Shown here piece by piece: positions 1 through 11,425 of a DNA stretch of 64,000 nt. The stretch covers positions 1 through 64,000 of the forward strand of contig NW_021638302.1 in NCBI RefSeq assembly GCF_900090045.1, read 5' to 3'. The notes beneath the pieces were generated by a model. It worked only from the letters and a program-made list of their open reading frames with translations. It was not told the origin of the DNA and did no database searches. The translations under genes and the position numbers were made by a program. This DNA is from Plasmodium malariae (taxonomy: Eukaryota > Apicomplexa > Aconoidasida > Haemosporida > Plasmodiidae). The stretch's first letter is position 1. Each line of letters starts with the position of its first letter.

Positions 1-1217
1 GAAAATTATCTATTATTCAAATATTCTAAACAAAATTTTAATTGAAAAATAAAAATTTTATTATATCTTAGACAAAGATATGAAATGAAAAAGTAAATTA
101 CTTAATATCAATATATCATTTGATATAAATATAATGATGTAAAATATATTAGTATAAACAATATATTTAAAAGAGCATTATAAAAAAAATAACATAGAAT
201 ATATAGTTGTTTGCAAAAGATATTCGAATATTATTAAGAATATATATATAAGAACGCATTTCGTGATATAGTTATTTAAAAAGTGGAATATAAAATATAT
301 TGTAAAGCACGTAAACTATTTAAATATAATACTTCAGTTATTTTAATATATAAGTAATTAACACAAATATGTTCAGAATTAATAAAAAAAAGAACAAGAA
401 AATACTTAGAAACCATGAATTTTTCTAAGAATAAAGAATTCTTTACATAAGTAAATATTTAAGAGGTATTTATTATATATAGAATAAACTTTTTTATATA
501 CTATGTTATATGTTATAGATTTGATTTTAAAAATATATTATGAAACATAAAATAATACATATATTTGTGTAATGAGCAGAATATACTTTATAAAAAATAT
601 TACACAAAAATTGTACAACATATAGTTATATTTATTTATTATTAGTATTAATATATTGTTACCAATAATTAATATTTTATTAAAAATATATAATTTCTTG
701 AAAATATGTTTATTTTATTATAAATATTACGATATCACATCCATAGAATTAGTAATTCCTGTTTTAATATGTAGAGCAATGTACTAAATATATATTCTCT
801 ATATTCTATATTTTATATATTCTTAATAACTAAATTTAATAAGGAACTATATGTTTTCTTTTTAGTTTTTTCTAAAAAGAATTAATAAAAGAATTATATA
901 ACTTGTACACTATATTAAAAAGTTAAATTTTATATTTTGAATTATTATAAATGAATTCAAATTATTCATTTCAATGATAGGTATTTCTTTTTATTTTAAA
1001 TTTAATTAATATAAAGATTATATATATTATATTTTAAAAGTTATTTATTTTTGTAATTTATGTGAAACACGTTATAGTTATATAATTTTTGAAGGTATTT
1101 ACGAAGCAATAATAAAACTGAATATTAAAAATAAATATTTAATTTTATCATATGAGGAATATTATATTATATTAAAATTATTTTCTTATTTAGTATAATA
1201 CAGTATTAGAGAAATAT
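1..1217. other. AT-rich upstream region of the fam-m-type gene
   Basis: No coding sequence is recognised. The stretch is extremely AT-rich, with stops in all frames. The last few hundred bases presumably hold the promoter and 5' leader of the fam-m-type gene starting at 1218. No motif could be assigned a function by eye. Confidence 0.6.
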
Positions 1218-2108
1218 ATGATGGAACAAAAAATTAAGTTAATCTTATTTATCAAAACTACTATGTTTTTCGTTTTAATATGGATATTCACTTTTAACAA
1301 TGATTTCGTACGCTATTTTGTTTAAGGATATATATGTTATTTATGCATTTCGTGATGTATTTTATTTAATACAGTTTTTTACTGCTAAATTATATAATCT
1401 ATTATATAATCAGTATTCATTTTTTTTTTCTTAGTATATTTTTAATAAATATTTGGCTAATGAGAACAATTTTAATAAGACATTAGATACAATAACTTAT
1501 AGATTACTATCAAAATATAAGGAAGGAAAATATTCAAATATTACACAGTTAAATGTGGGTATGCCAGACAATGGGAAGTCGGATAAAGAAAATATATCTA
1601 TTAATATAAAAAGAAATAAAGGAAAAATAAACAGTCTAATAGTAGTCTATTAAATAAGGCTACATATTATACAGAAGTCGTAGATTATAATAATGGAATG
1701 TTTGATGGAAAACATTTCCATTTTGAAAAAAAATGGATCAAAAAAAAAGATTATAACGCTTTTCTTGAAAAAAACAATAGAATTAGGAATATAACTTTAA
1801 GAAAAATAAAATTTAGAAATTACGGATTTGGAGTTTCCATATTTTTTATTTTTTTCTTGTTGGGAATAGGATTACCCATATTAAAAGCACTACCTTCATA
1901 CAGTGGACTTGAAAAAAAATTAGATTTTATGAAAAGCTTTTGGGAGTATATAGAAAATATTTTCGAGTATATAGTAAAGAAAGAAGAAGCTTTTGTATTA
2001 TTTTTTTTTGTTCTTATGATTATATTAGGTACTATTATTATAATAGCTATTCCCAAGATTTTGAGAAATAATGAAAAATATAAAAAGATTAAGTTAATGA
2101 CTGATTAA
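1218..2108 (+). pseudogene. fam-m: fam-m-type exported protein gene, two exons, one frameshift
   Basis: Exon 1 (1218-1307) encodes about 30 residues, MEQKIKLILF then a hydrophobic stretch ending FNNDF, the N-terminal hydrophobic exon typical of the P. malariae fam-l and fam-m families. The donor is GTACGC and the acceptor TTCTTAG, so exon 2 runs 1435-2108. Exon 2 carries a degenerate PEXEL, RLLSK (about residues 53-57), then the family signature FDGKHFHFEKKWIKKKDY, and ends with two membrane segments (IFFIFFLLGIGLPIL and FVLFFFVLMIILGTIIII). The reading frame breaks near 1622-1628, where GGAAAAATAAACAG has one A too few: the family pattern KQSN..SLLNKA..YYTEV continues in the next frame. It may be a true pseudogene or a homopolymer sequencing error. 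Assignment to fam-m rather than fam-l is from memory of the signature. The function of the family is unknown; published modelling likened it to RH5. Confidence 0.8.
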
Positions 2109-2658
2109 AATGAAAAATAAGAATACGCGCTTTTATGTGAGGCAATTATTAATATTAATAATATATTTAATATTATGAGTAATATATTTTTTGAATAAGA
2201 TAACTATTATATAAAGTTTTATAAATGTACGTGAGTATACTTTGTCTGTATGTTAAGAAACGGTAAAATATGAACTTATCTTTTTCCTTGTGAATTTAAC
2301 TGTTTTAATACTTTTCGTTTTTTATTTTAAAATTTTATTTTGGCTTAATTAAATATATTTAGACAAATATAAATGTTTGTGTATGTAAATAGATTTCTAT
2401 AAAAAATATATGTTTTCACTTTCAAATGAATGTATAATAGTACAACTTGAATAATTACAAATAAATATATTCATTTATGTTAGGGAACTAAAGTTTTCTC
2501 TATTTTATATGTAGTTACAAACTATAATCACTATTTTTTCATAGTTTTAAGAAAATGCATTATTATATTTGAATTAATAATAAATGTGTATAGTATCAAA
2601 ACAAAAAAAAAGTGAATAAATTTGGTTGTATTAATGTTTATAGATTTATTTTTATTAA

Positions 2659-3770
2659 TTAGAAAAAAAATTTTAGAACAAATATATTTAGATCTTTTGT
2701 TAAGAGATATAATGTAAAAAATTTTTAAAAATTATATAGTAACTATCTTGTTATAATTTATTTTGAAATTAATTTTGATAAAAATTGTTAACTAAAAAGG
2801 AGAGAAATATGTTTAACAGTAATAGAATTATAATATATTAGCTATATTTATATTATATGTAGTATTAGGTTTTAATATATTTTGATCTACAGTACCTACT
2901 AAAACCTAAGCTGGAAATACATACTTATTTAACATATGCATAGTTATATTTTTATATTATAAATAATACTTAAAATTATTAATTTGTATAATAATACAAG
3001 AAATAGTGCTATTAATTCTTTACAGATCATATATATTTATATATGAAACCAATAATTCGAATAATATAGCCCTATAAAGTATATTGAAACTTTAAAATTT
3101 GTGCTACTATTATTCTTTGTTTTATAAATGTCTTAAAAATACAAACAGAACATGATATAATACGAAAAAGGGCAACTAAATTTAGCATTAAATTTTAAAA
3201 ATAAATTGTTTCTTTTTTTTTTTTTTAACATTCTACTGGTTATTTGTGTACAGTATTTTTTTTATTTCAAGTTTTTTTTTTTTTTTTTTTTTTCTATTTA
3301 ATAAGATTATTTGTTCTTTCTTAAATAATTTTATGTGTACTTTTTCAATCTAAAGACCATTAGCAAAAGCAATTGATAAATTAAAATGTAATAATTTTTA
3401 AAAATATTTCAACAACGTTTTAGAAGAATGATTTTTTATTTTATAGGATAATATTAGTAGAAAAAAAAAAGAATATGTAATAAGGAAAGTGATTTATATT
3501 AGTTTTATATGAAGTATTTTGTTTATTATTATTATTTTTTCTTTTCATATTTGATTCTACCATATCTTACAAATAATTATATTTATAAATTACATAAAGT
3601 TTTATATTTAAAAATATGTTTTTGCAGAGTTAATGTTAAAAATGATCAAATATAAAAATACTCTTAAATGTAGCGAATTCTATTATTATAATGTAATGTG
3701 ATTCCGAAATAAAATAAATGATAAAATGAAAAAAAAAATTTCTTTCTTATTTATTTGTTTATATCTTTTT
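2659..3770 (+). repeat. Duplicated non-coding block, copy A
   Basis: By eye this block is similar over about 1.1 kb to 40845-41930, in the same orientation. Shared landmarks in order are an AAAAAGGAGAGAAATAT-like segment, a poly-T segment following TTTATTTCAAG, a segment like GAATGATTTTTTATTTTATAGGAT, and AATGTAATGTGAT near the end. It lies about 550 bp downstream of the fam-m-type gene. Percent identity was not computed. Confidence 0.65.
3272..3293. repeat. T22 homopolymer
   Basis: An uninterrupted run of 22 T lies within duplicated block A. Block B has only about 9-10 T at the matching place, so the tract length has diverged. Confidence 0.9.
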
Positions 3771-6544
3771 TAAAAGCAAATATTATATAAGCATTAATGT
3801 AAAAAATTAGATATTCAGCATAGTTTCATTATTTTTTATATATTAATGATTTTAATAATTTCAATCATTTACACAATGAAATTTAATAAAAGCTATATAA
3901 ACTAAAAAAAAACACATTAATATTATCAATATATATATATATATATAATGTGAATATATTACATTTACGATAACATATTTATTGTATAGAAAATTAAATT
4001 ATTTATTAAAAAGTAGAATTTTTAAATATAATCCTTTAATTGAGTGAAAACATAAATAATTCGAAAGAATAAGCATGCATTTATCTGAAAAGAGGTTAAA
4101 AATATATATTAAGTAAATATTATTAATCTCCGAGCATTTACTAGCGGGCAGCACCTTAATATGTTTAAGTATATAATTTATAGTTTTTATAATTTATAAT
4201 AAAATATAATTCGTGTATATATTTTTATCAAGTTTCTATATATGTTTACATATTTTCTATTTATTTTTTAAAACACTAATTTTTTCCATAGCCCCAAAAA
4301 TAGCATATTAATAATTTATTGAAATTTCTATTTAAAATAAGAATTTAAAATGTTAAAGTTGAAAGAGTCTAAATATAGAAATAAATCTAAGAAAAATGAT
4401 ATATGACATTATTGAAAGTATAATATCATATTTAAAATAAGTATAATGAAAAATATATATATATATTACTTTTGTATAAGTATGTATACGTTGATTATAC
4501 ATGTATACATAAAGCATTATAAATAATAATAAAAATGAAAATTTTATATTATTAACGATATATCTATATGTCAACATTTGTAGAAAAAAAATTATTAATA
4601 TGCTGACATATGTATAGAAATAAGTAAAAGGGAAAATGTGATTACTAAAATATATGAAGCGTTCAAAATTGGCTTTATTCCACATTAATAATATATATTT
4701 TTGGAGAACAACAGAAAGGGAGAAATTTAGAAAAGACGCATTGAAATAAATTTAATTAAATAATAATTCTGTATAAATATGTATACTTAATAAATGTTTA
4801 TTAAATGAAGTTACTGTTTGTATTATAAAAGAAGTAATTCCATGCTACTTTTTTTTGTCCTACAGCAAAAAAAAAAAAAAAAATCATCAGAAGTTAAAAT
4901 TTCCACATAAATAATATTTCTACTAAATATAAATAATTATGAAATTAATTTTTATATTTATTTAAATAATTTTAAATTCTCGTAAAATGTTTTTTTGAGC
5001 AAATTTATTATGATTTATTTGTATTAGGCATTTATTCATAATTAGTAAATGCATTTTCCGGAATAGAACAAAATAAAATTTAATGTTATATATATATCTA
5101 TAAATTTACCTAATATATTGAAATACAAATCGAAATGAAAACATAAACGCGGTAAATTAAAAAATGAATAAAAAAAAATAGTCAAAATAAAATTCTTCAA
5201 AATTAACGAAAACATATATATAAAGGTAATTATCCTATATATCTAAATAGAAAAAGATGAATAATTTAAAAATGTAGATACTCCTGTAGAAGTATTCATA
5301 ATTATATAAGTAAACACTAAAAACATAGATTATCTATTCATATTATGCAAAATAAGAACAGTATTAATAAAATTATCTTAGGAAAAGTTAAAAATAATAT
5401 AATAATTTTATATAATAATTGCAACTTTACGCATTGTTAAAATAATTTATTTGAAAAAATGAATTTATATTTTTATAATTTATATACATATTAATAAACA
5501 GCTTTCTTAATATGAAAATAAAAATAGATAAATTTTAATACAGGTATATAACGTAATATATATATATATGTTAACCATTGAAATTTTATTTTTTTAAATA
5601 ATATTCTTACAACTAAAATAATAAAAAATTCTTTGAAGCAGCTGATATCTTACGTATAAACAAAATTTTTAAAATAATTTTGAATTATGCCTAATATAAT
5701 TAGAAAAACAATATATATATATATATAATAAGGTATAAAATTTAATTGAGATAAAATATAAAAATATTAACGAAATATATATTTTAAGAAAAAAATATTT
5801 TATTAACTGCTAACACAAAAATATATATTGCTTAACTAAGGTTACCTTTACCGATATATCATATTTAAAAAAATAAGACTTTTAATATTTTAAATAATAT
5901 AAAAAATATTTTTCTTATGTACTGGTGACATTACGTATCTTTAATATGAATTCAAAATTTTTAATAATACAACAGTTTAAGAAATAATATTAAAAGTAAA
6001 AATTTGAAGATGAATAAGATTTTTTTTAATATTGCTACTATTATTAGAAAAAATATAATATATAAAAAGAAAAAAATTAGTAAAAATTAAAAAAGTTACA
6101 ATGATTTATATATATATATATATATATATATTAATTGTTTCTTTAATTTTACTTTAAGGTGCAATTATTATGTATCTTTGATTACATAATAAGAATATAC
6201 TTATATTAGTATGGAAATATACTTTCACAAAAATACTTTACCCCAACAAAAAGATTATGAAAAAATGAAAAACAAAATTATCACAGTTAATTGTACTAAA
6301 TAACTCTTAACATATGTAAATTATTTTTAAATATAGTATTTATATTTAATTAAATTTTTTTCATAATTTATTAATATACTACGATTGATGTATATCTATT
6401 GAAGCAGTATAAATATATATACTATGTATAAATTATGTTTTTTATGTAATAAATTGATAATGAATAAATTAAATACCTTTCTCATAAATTTATATTTTTT
6501 GTAATAAATCATACATTAATACTTTAATTATATTTGTTTTCATT

Positions 6545-6565
6545 TATATATATATATATATATAT
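6545..6565. repeat. TA dinucleotide microsatellite
   Basis: An uninterrupted alternating TA tract of 21 bases in non-coding DNA. A similar tract lies at about 6108-6131. Confidence 0.9.
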
Positions 6566-7484
6566 GCATGTACCTAATGAAAAAAAAAAATTATTTTTGT
6601 ACTTGGATAATGCATTTTATATCATTACATATATATAAGGTATTTCTCTTATTTTAGTTTTTATATATATTATAATATAAATGTTATAATAATAGTAACA
6701 TATTTTCCTAGTATAAAATATTGTAAGATAACATGTATCGAGATATATATAAAAATTCAATAAACATAACATTTATATGAAAAACTCTAATATAAATACA
6801 TTGATAATGTATTTATTTAAAATTTTTTTAATTGTTCCTTGTAAACTTTCACTGTTTTAATGCATGAATAATGAATATTTAATTTCAAAAAAGATATAAA
6901 ATTGATTTATGTGTAAATGCTTTTTTTCATGAACTTTACTCATAATAATATAGTTAATAATTTAAAATATATATACATTAATAATTCTGTTCAAAAAATA
7001 TATTATCCATTTTCAGTTTAATATTGAAATAATTAAGAATGAATATTAGATTTTATTTGTGCTTTAAAGACTCTTAATATGAGTTCCATATAATATATTA
7101 TTAATATGGATAAAATATATCATAAGGAATTTCCATATTCATGAATTTTATATATAAAAAATGAATTACTATTTAAATTTAAAAATAAAAATTATTGAAC
7201 TTGCATTAATAATAATATTACACTTAATTTTACATTGCTAATACTATGTTTTATGAATGTTTTCTAAAATTAATTAAAAGAAGCTTTAAAAGAAATTGAG
7301 TTGTAGTTTTTAAACAAAAAATAATAAAAAAAATTAGAAATATCAATATAAAGTAGATTTACTTGTTAATTCTTAATTATTATAGTACTTTTAATAATAT
7401 ATTACGAAAAAACAATAAAATTTTATATATAAAAATATATATTCTACATTTCTTTTATAGACCTTTGCAAATAATAAAAATATT

Positions 7485-7488
<4 letters not shown>

Positions 7489-7523
<35 letters not shown>
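7489..7523. repeat. AT dinucleotide microsatellite (35 bp)
   Basis: The longest uninterrupted AT tract noticed in the window. Its codons read as alternating Ile and Tyr, which creates a false short open frame around it. Confidence 0.9.
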
Positions 7524-7527
<4 letters not shown>

Positions 7528-8755
7528 TATGAATATATAGCCCCTCAAATTGAAGCTATAGGATTTTTATAATTTTTTTTGTATTAATTTAGCAAAATTA
7601 ATTGTAGTTTCTATGTACTCAAAAAATACTCTAATATTTTATTTTAGATAAAAGCATATCTTACATATATAACATAAGTGTACTTACAGAAGATATATAT
7701 ATAAATTAAATATAAAGAATCTAATATAAGGAATATAATAAACTATTATTAATTAATTATATTGTAAGAATATATTAATCAATTATTTATTATAAGTATA
7801 TTATTGTAATATTTATTATTAATGAAAAATTATATCATACTTCATAATTATGTATTCAGTTAATAATAGATTTAATAATCTTTTTAAAACTTATATATTA
7901 TAAAGTTCTTATTATAATAACTCGTTTCTTCTTATATTAATATAAAAGAAAAATAAAATACTAAAGAATATATTTATTCATTTTTTCCAATGGTTCCTTA
8001 AAAAAAATATTGTTATTATACAAAGTAAAATATTATTTATTTTAATAAGAATATAATATTATATTATTATAATATTAAAATATTAAATTAGATAAAATAA
8101 TTATAAACACATTAATTATTTAAAAGAAAACGGAAAAAAAAAATATAATATATATATTTATATAAATTCATAAGTGTATACTAATCTGAGCTTTAATATT
8201 TTATCTGGCACAGGAAGGTTACCAATATTAGATAATGTAATAATTTAATATATATTAAAAGGTAAATATACATTTTAAAATTATAAGTTATAAGTTCAAT
8301 ATGTCTTATGATTTTTTGAAAGAAGTTATATATTAATTAATAAAAAAAAAAAGCATTTCTTAAATTTTGCTGAATTAGTATGCTAAAATTTATAGTATGA
8401 AATTTATTTTTTATTATTTATACATTGGAAATTGGCTATTATTATTGATTCAAGTATTAATATAACGTGTTTTAGATATTCTTATAGAATTAAAAAAATT
8501 TATATATAATTCGAATTTTTTTTATGTAACTCTGTTTCAATGTTATTATTTCGCAGTTAATTTCTACTTTTATATTTTCCTTTACTTTATAGTTATCTTT
8601 TTGTGTTTTTCTTATCAATATCACATAGTTTAGGACTTTTACATTATATATATTATTTTATTTCAATAAATTATTCTTCGAATACATTTAAATTTGTCTC
8701 TACCTCTTTATAGGATATATCAATCTAATTTTTCCCAGGATATTTATAATTTGTT

Positions 8756-11383
8756 CTAATTGTTTATAAAATTTATATATGTATTTTCTTCTCTTATCCA
8801 ATCATTAAGTTCCTGTATAAAAGGCTCTTCTCCTTTATTGCTATAAGATTCCTTATTTTCCCTGTACTCCAAAACATTTCCTATATCTTTATTTATGTTT
8901 TCTGTAATTCCTGAATTTCCATCAATATTTTTTCCTAACTTGCAATCATTTATGGAATTATCCAAATATGATTCACTATTCTCTGTATTCTCCTCCTTTC
9001 TGCATTCTTCTAATATTGTCATAAGTACAAGTATACACAGTTTTTCTAGTAATTTTTTTTTTATGTTTTTATATAGTTCTTCACTACTTCCTTTTTGTTC
9101 CAACTCTTTCAAATTAATTAGTGATACATTATTTTTTCTTTTGTCATTTCCATATTCATCTAAAGTATTCTGTAATTCTTCCTTTAATTCACTAAACCAT
9201 TCATATTCCAAATACTGCTCTATAATCGGACCCTTCTTTGATATCCATTGTCTCCATATATCTTTTTCTGTTTCTAATGATGAAATATTTGGGGTGTCAT
9301 TTGGAATATTATTATTTAATTCTTTACTTCTTTTTATGTAATCTCGTTCTCTTTTCCACTCATTTTTCAAGCTGTTAAACCAATCTTCTTTTTTCAATTT
9401 TTCAGAAAGATATTTATATCTTTTTATCCACTTATTGCATAGAGTTATGGATTCTTTAGTTCCTCTACAGTTATTAGTACATTCTGCTAATAGTTGGTCA
9501 CTTCGTAAATTAGGATAGTCTCTAGTTTGGCCTTCTGTGAACTCTTCTAAGCATATTTCCAAATATTCTCTTTTTTTTAAATCCCATTCTTCATTTCTGA
9601 ATTCTTGAAGTACTTCCATATGTACTTCTATAATAGTTTTTGTCCTTTCCGTTTTACTCTTTGAGGAGTTTACATTTCGTTTTATGTTATGTTCTTGTAT
9701 TTTTATTTTTTTTGTGATTTCTTTATCATTATATTTTTGTTGAACCAATTGATCATTTGTTAAAAATATTCTTTTTCTCTCAGAGCAAGAAGGTAGTAGT
9801 ATTCTAAGGAATTTCATTTGTTTTCTCTTTATCTTTTTTTTTTTTTTGAACATCACTATTAAAGCATACTATAATATAGAAAAAATATATTTATAATATA
9901 TATTATTACTGAACTCAAATATATATCATGTATTTAAAAATTTTGTTTAAATTTACTTTAATAAAAATGGAAAATGCCATAATAAGAAGAACGGTTATTA
10001 AAATAGATGGTGTGTTTATTACAGATGAATTTTGTTCTTGACCTGTAATAGTTTTATAAATAAATATATTATTTAGTTTATTTGTTCCATATATATAAAA
10101 ATAAGTAGCATTAATACTACCTGCTGTTCTAGGTAATTCAATTGGGTCACGAGATGACAAAAGAATGACTGGTGATTCTTGAGATTGAGGAATAATTTGA
10201 TTTTTATCGATTTTTTCTGATTTCTCACTTGTTTGGGAAGGTAAAGTACCTACTAGTAATGTTGAATCTGGCGATTCTGTACCTCCGGGAGAATTTGATA
10301 TTTCACCATTTGAATGTTGTAAATTTGTAACTACAGTAATTTTCTGTTCAGATATTACAGTAGTAGATAAGGAATCTGGTGATTTTTGAGATTGCATTCC
10401 TGAATCCAAAGATTCAGAAAGTTTTGGTTCTTGTGATTCAGCATGATGTTCATATTGATCACCTTCGATTAGTGTAGTTCCAATACCTGTACTTGAACCG
10501 TGATGTAGGGATAGATTTTCTTCACTATTTTTTGGTACAGTTGATTTTTGAGATTCTGGTATAGGGAGAACTTCAGATTTATCTGAATATTGTTGTTCTT
10601 TTGGTACTTGTAAAGAGTTTTCTTGTATAACGGGCTTTTGTGAATTGCATACAGGAATTTGTTCAAATGTTTGAAGTTTACTTACATCGCAAGATATATT
10701 TGGAAATGGTAGTAGTGAATTGCTTTTTCTGCATTTTTGATAAATTTGTTCTTTATTATCTGTAAAATAATTCTTTCTCTTTATAATCCACTCGTTATAT
10801 TCACTAATTTCTTTTGAACACTTACTATCACAATTATTTGGATTAGTGCGTGCTTTCTGAATGCAACTATGTTCTGGTTTTTTTTTTATTTTCTCCTCAC
10901 AGAAATCTTCCGCTTCATATATTAATTCTAAAATTTTTTTATCTTCCTTATCTAAAATTATAAAGCATCCGCCATAATTTTTTAGGCCTTTATAGTAACT
11001 TCTGAACCAATCTCTTATTGCTCCTTCCCATTTTTCCTTTTGTTGACTATAATGTGCAGGAGGAGCCTTATATTTAATTAGTAAATCAGCCAATTCAAAG
11101 CATTTTCCCCTAAATAGTTTTTTATCATTTACTTTACTTAATGAACTAGTTTTAACACTAATTAATTGTCTAAGCCATTTAAATTTTGAATCTGCAAAGA
11201 ACTTGAATGAACCGAATCCTAGAGCACTAAGTTCCTAGATACAAAAAGAATTATTAAGAATTATTTATACATTAATGTTTAGGTTAGTTTTATTATAACT
11301 TTTTATCATAATTATATAATTTATGCTTAACTTCATAAATATTAAAAAATAATGAAGATTACCGAGGAAAAACAACTATCCAT
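8756..11383 (-). CDS. STP1: STP1 protein, three exons, apparently intact
   Basis: Exon 1 is 11363-11383 (MDSCFSS), exon 2 is 9957-11234 and exon 3 is 8756-9868, joined in phase 0 by GT-AG introns of 128 and 88 nt, giving 803 residues. Residues 8-203 form the N-terminal domain with scattered Cys (KCFELADLL, YGGCFII, AEDFCEE, CDSKC). Next comes a Ser/Gln/Glu/Pro-rich variable region (SQKS-type motifs), then a membrane segment (about 410-433, ILITVLLIMAFSIFIK). Exon 3 begins with a Lys-rich stretch and KFLRILLPS, then the STP1/SURFIN-type Trp-rich cytoplasmic domain (EEWDLKK, KKEDWFNSLKNEW, WRQWISKKG). By family knowledge STP1 is a variant protein of subtelomeric families, probably exported towards the infected red-cell surface. 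Its molecular role is unknown. A 78-nt stop-free intron-like segment (10043-10120) may also be spliced, which would give 777 residues. The start is supported by the matching exon 1 of the second STP1 gene. Confidence 0.88.
10043..10120 (-). other. Possible extra in-frame intron in STP1 (78 nt)
   Basis: On the minus strand this segment begins GTAGTATT and ends ATTACAG, splits a Gly codon in phase 1, is 78 nt (26 codons) and has no in-frame stop. It is more AT-rich than the flanking exon. The plus-strand STP1 copy has a segment of identical length and phase at the same place. It may be an intron or a retained hydrophobic coding segment just before the membrane helix. Confidence 0.6.
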
Positions 11384-11425
11384 AATGACTGTACATTAAT
11401 ACCCTGGTTTAATGTAAATAACAGT
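11384..11425 (-). promoter_or_regulatory. Conserved STP1 leader after a splice-acceptor-like site
   Basis: On the minus strand a pyrimidine tract ending TTTTTTTAG is followed by exactly 42 nt and then the STP1 ATG. The other STP1 gene has the same arrangement, with similar sequence and the same 42-nt spacing. In-frame stops make it non-coding. It is probably the last 5' UTR exon after an unannotated leader intron. Confidence 0.55.

Larger units (their letters stand above)
2109..8755. other. Long non-coding AT-rich region
   Basis: There is no supportable gene in 6.6 kb. It holds the 3' flank of the fam-m-type gene, a duplicated non-coding block (about 2659-3770), a T22 run, several TA microsatellites, and a small isolated less AT-rich patch at about 4125-4155. 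Short open frames near 4353-4685 (minus) and 7363-7572 (plus) are low-complexity and lack family features. Confidence 0.6.

Noticed and set aside
4353..4685. Minus-strand open frame of 110 codons
   Set aside because: Phe/Ile/Tyr-rich low-complexity translation of AT-rich DNA, with no exon structure, PEXEL or family motif.
7363..7572. Plus-strand open frame of 69 codons
   Set aside because: It is built around the AT microsatellite (alternating Ile and Tyr), so it is an artefact of the repeat.
8895..9341. Plus-strand open frame of 148 codons
   Set aside because: Antisense shadow of STP1 exon 3, which has clear domains and splice sites on the minus strand.
10469..10666. Minus-strand open frame inside STP1 exon 2
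   Set aside because: A shifted frame within the STP1 variable region, with no independent features.
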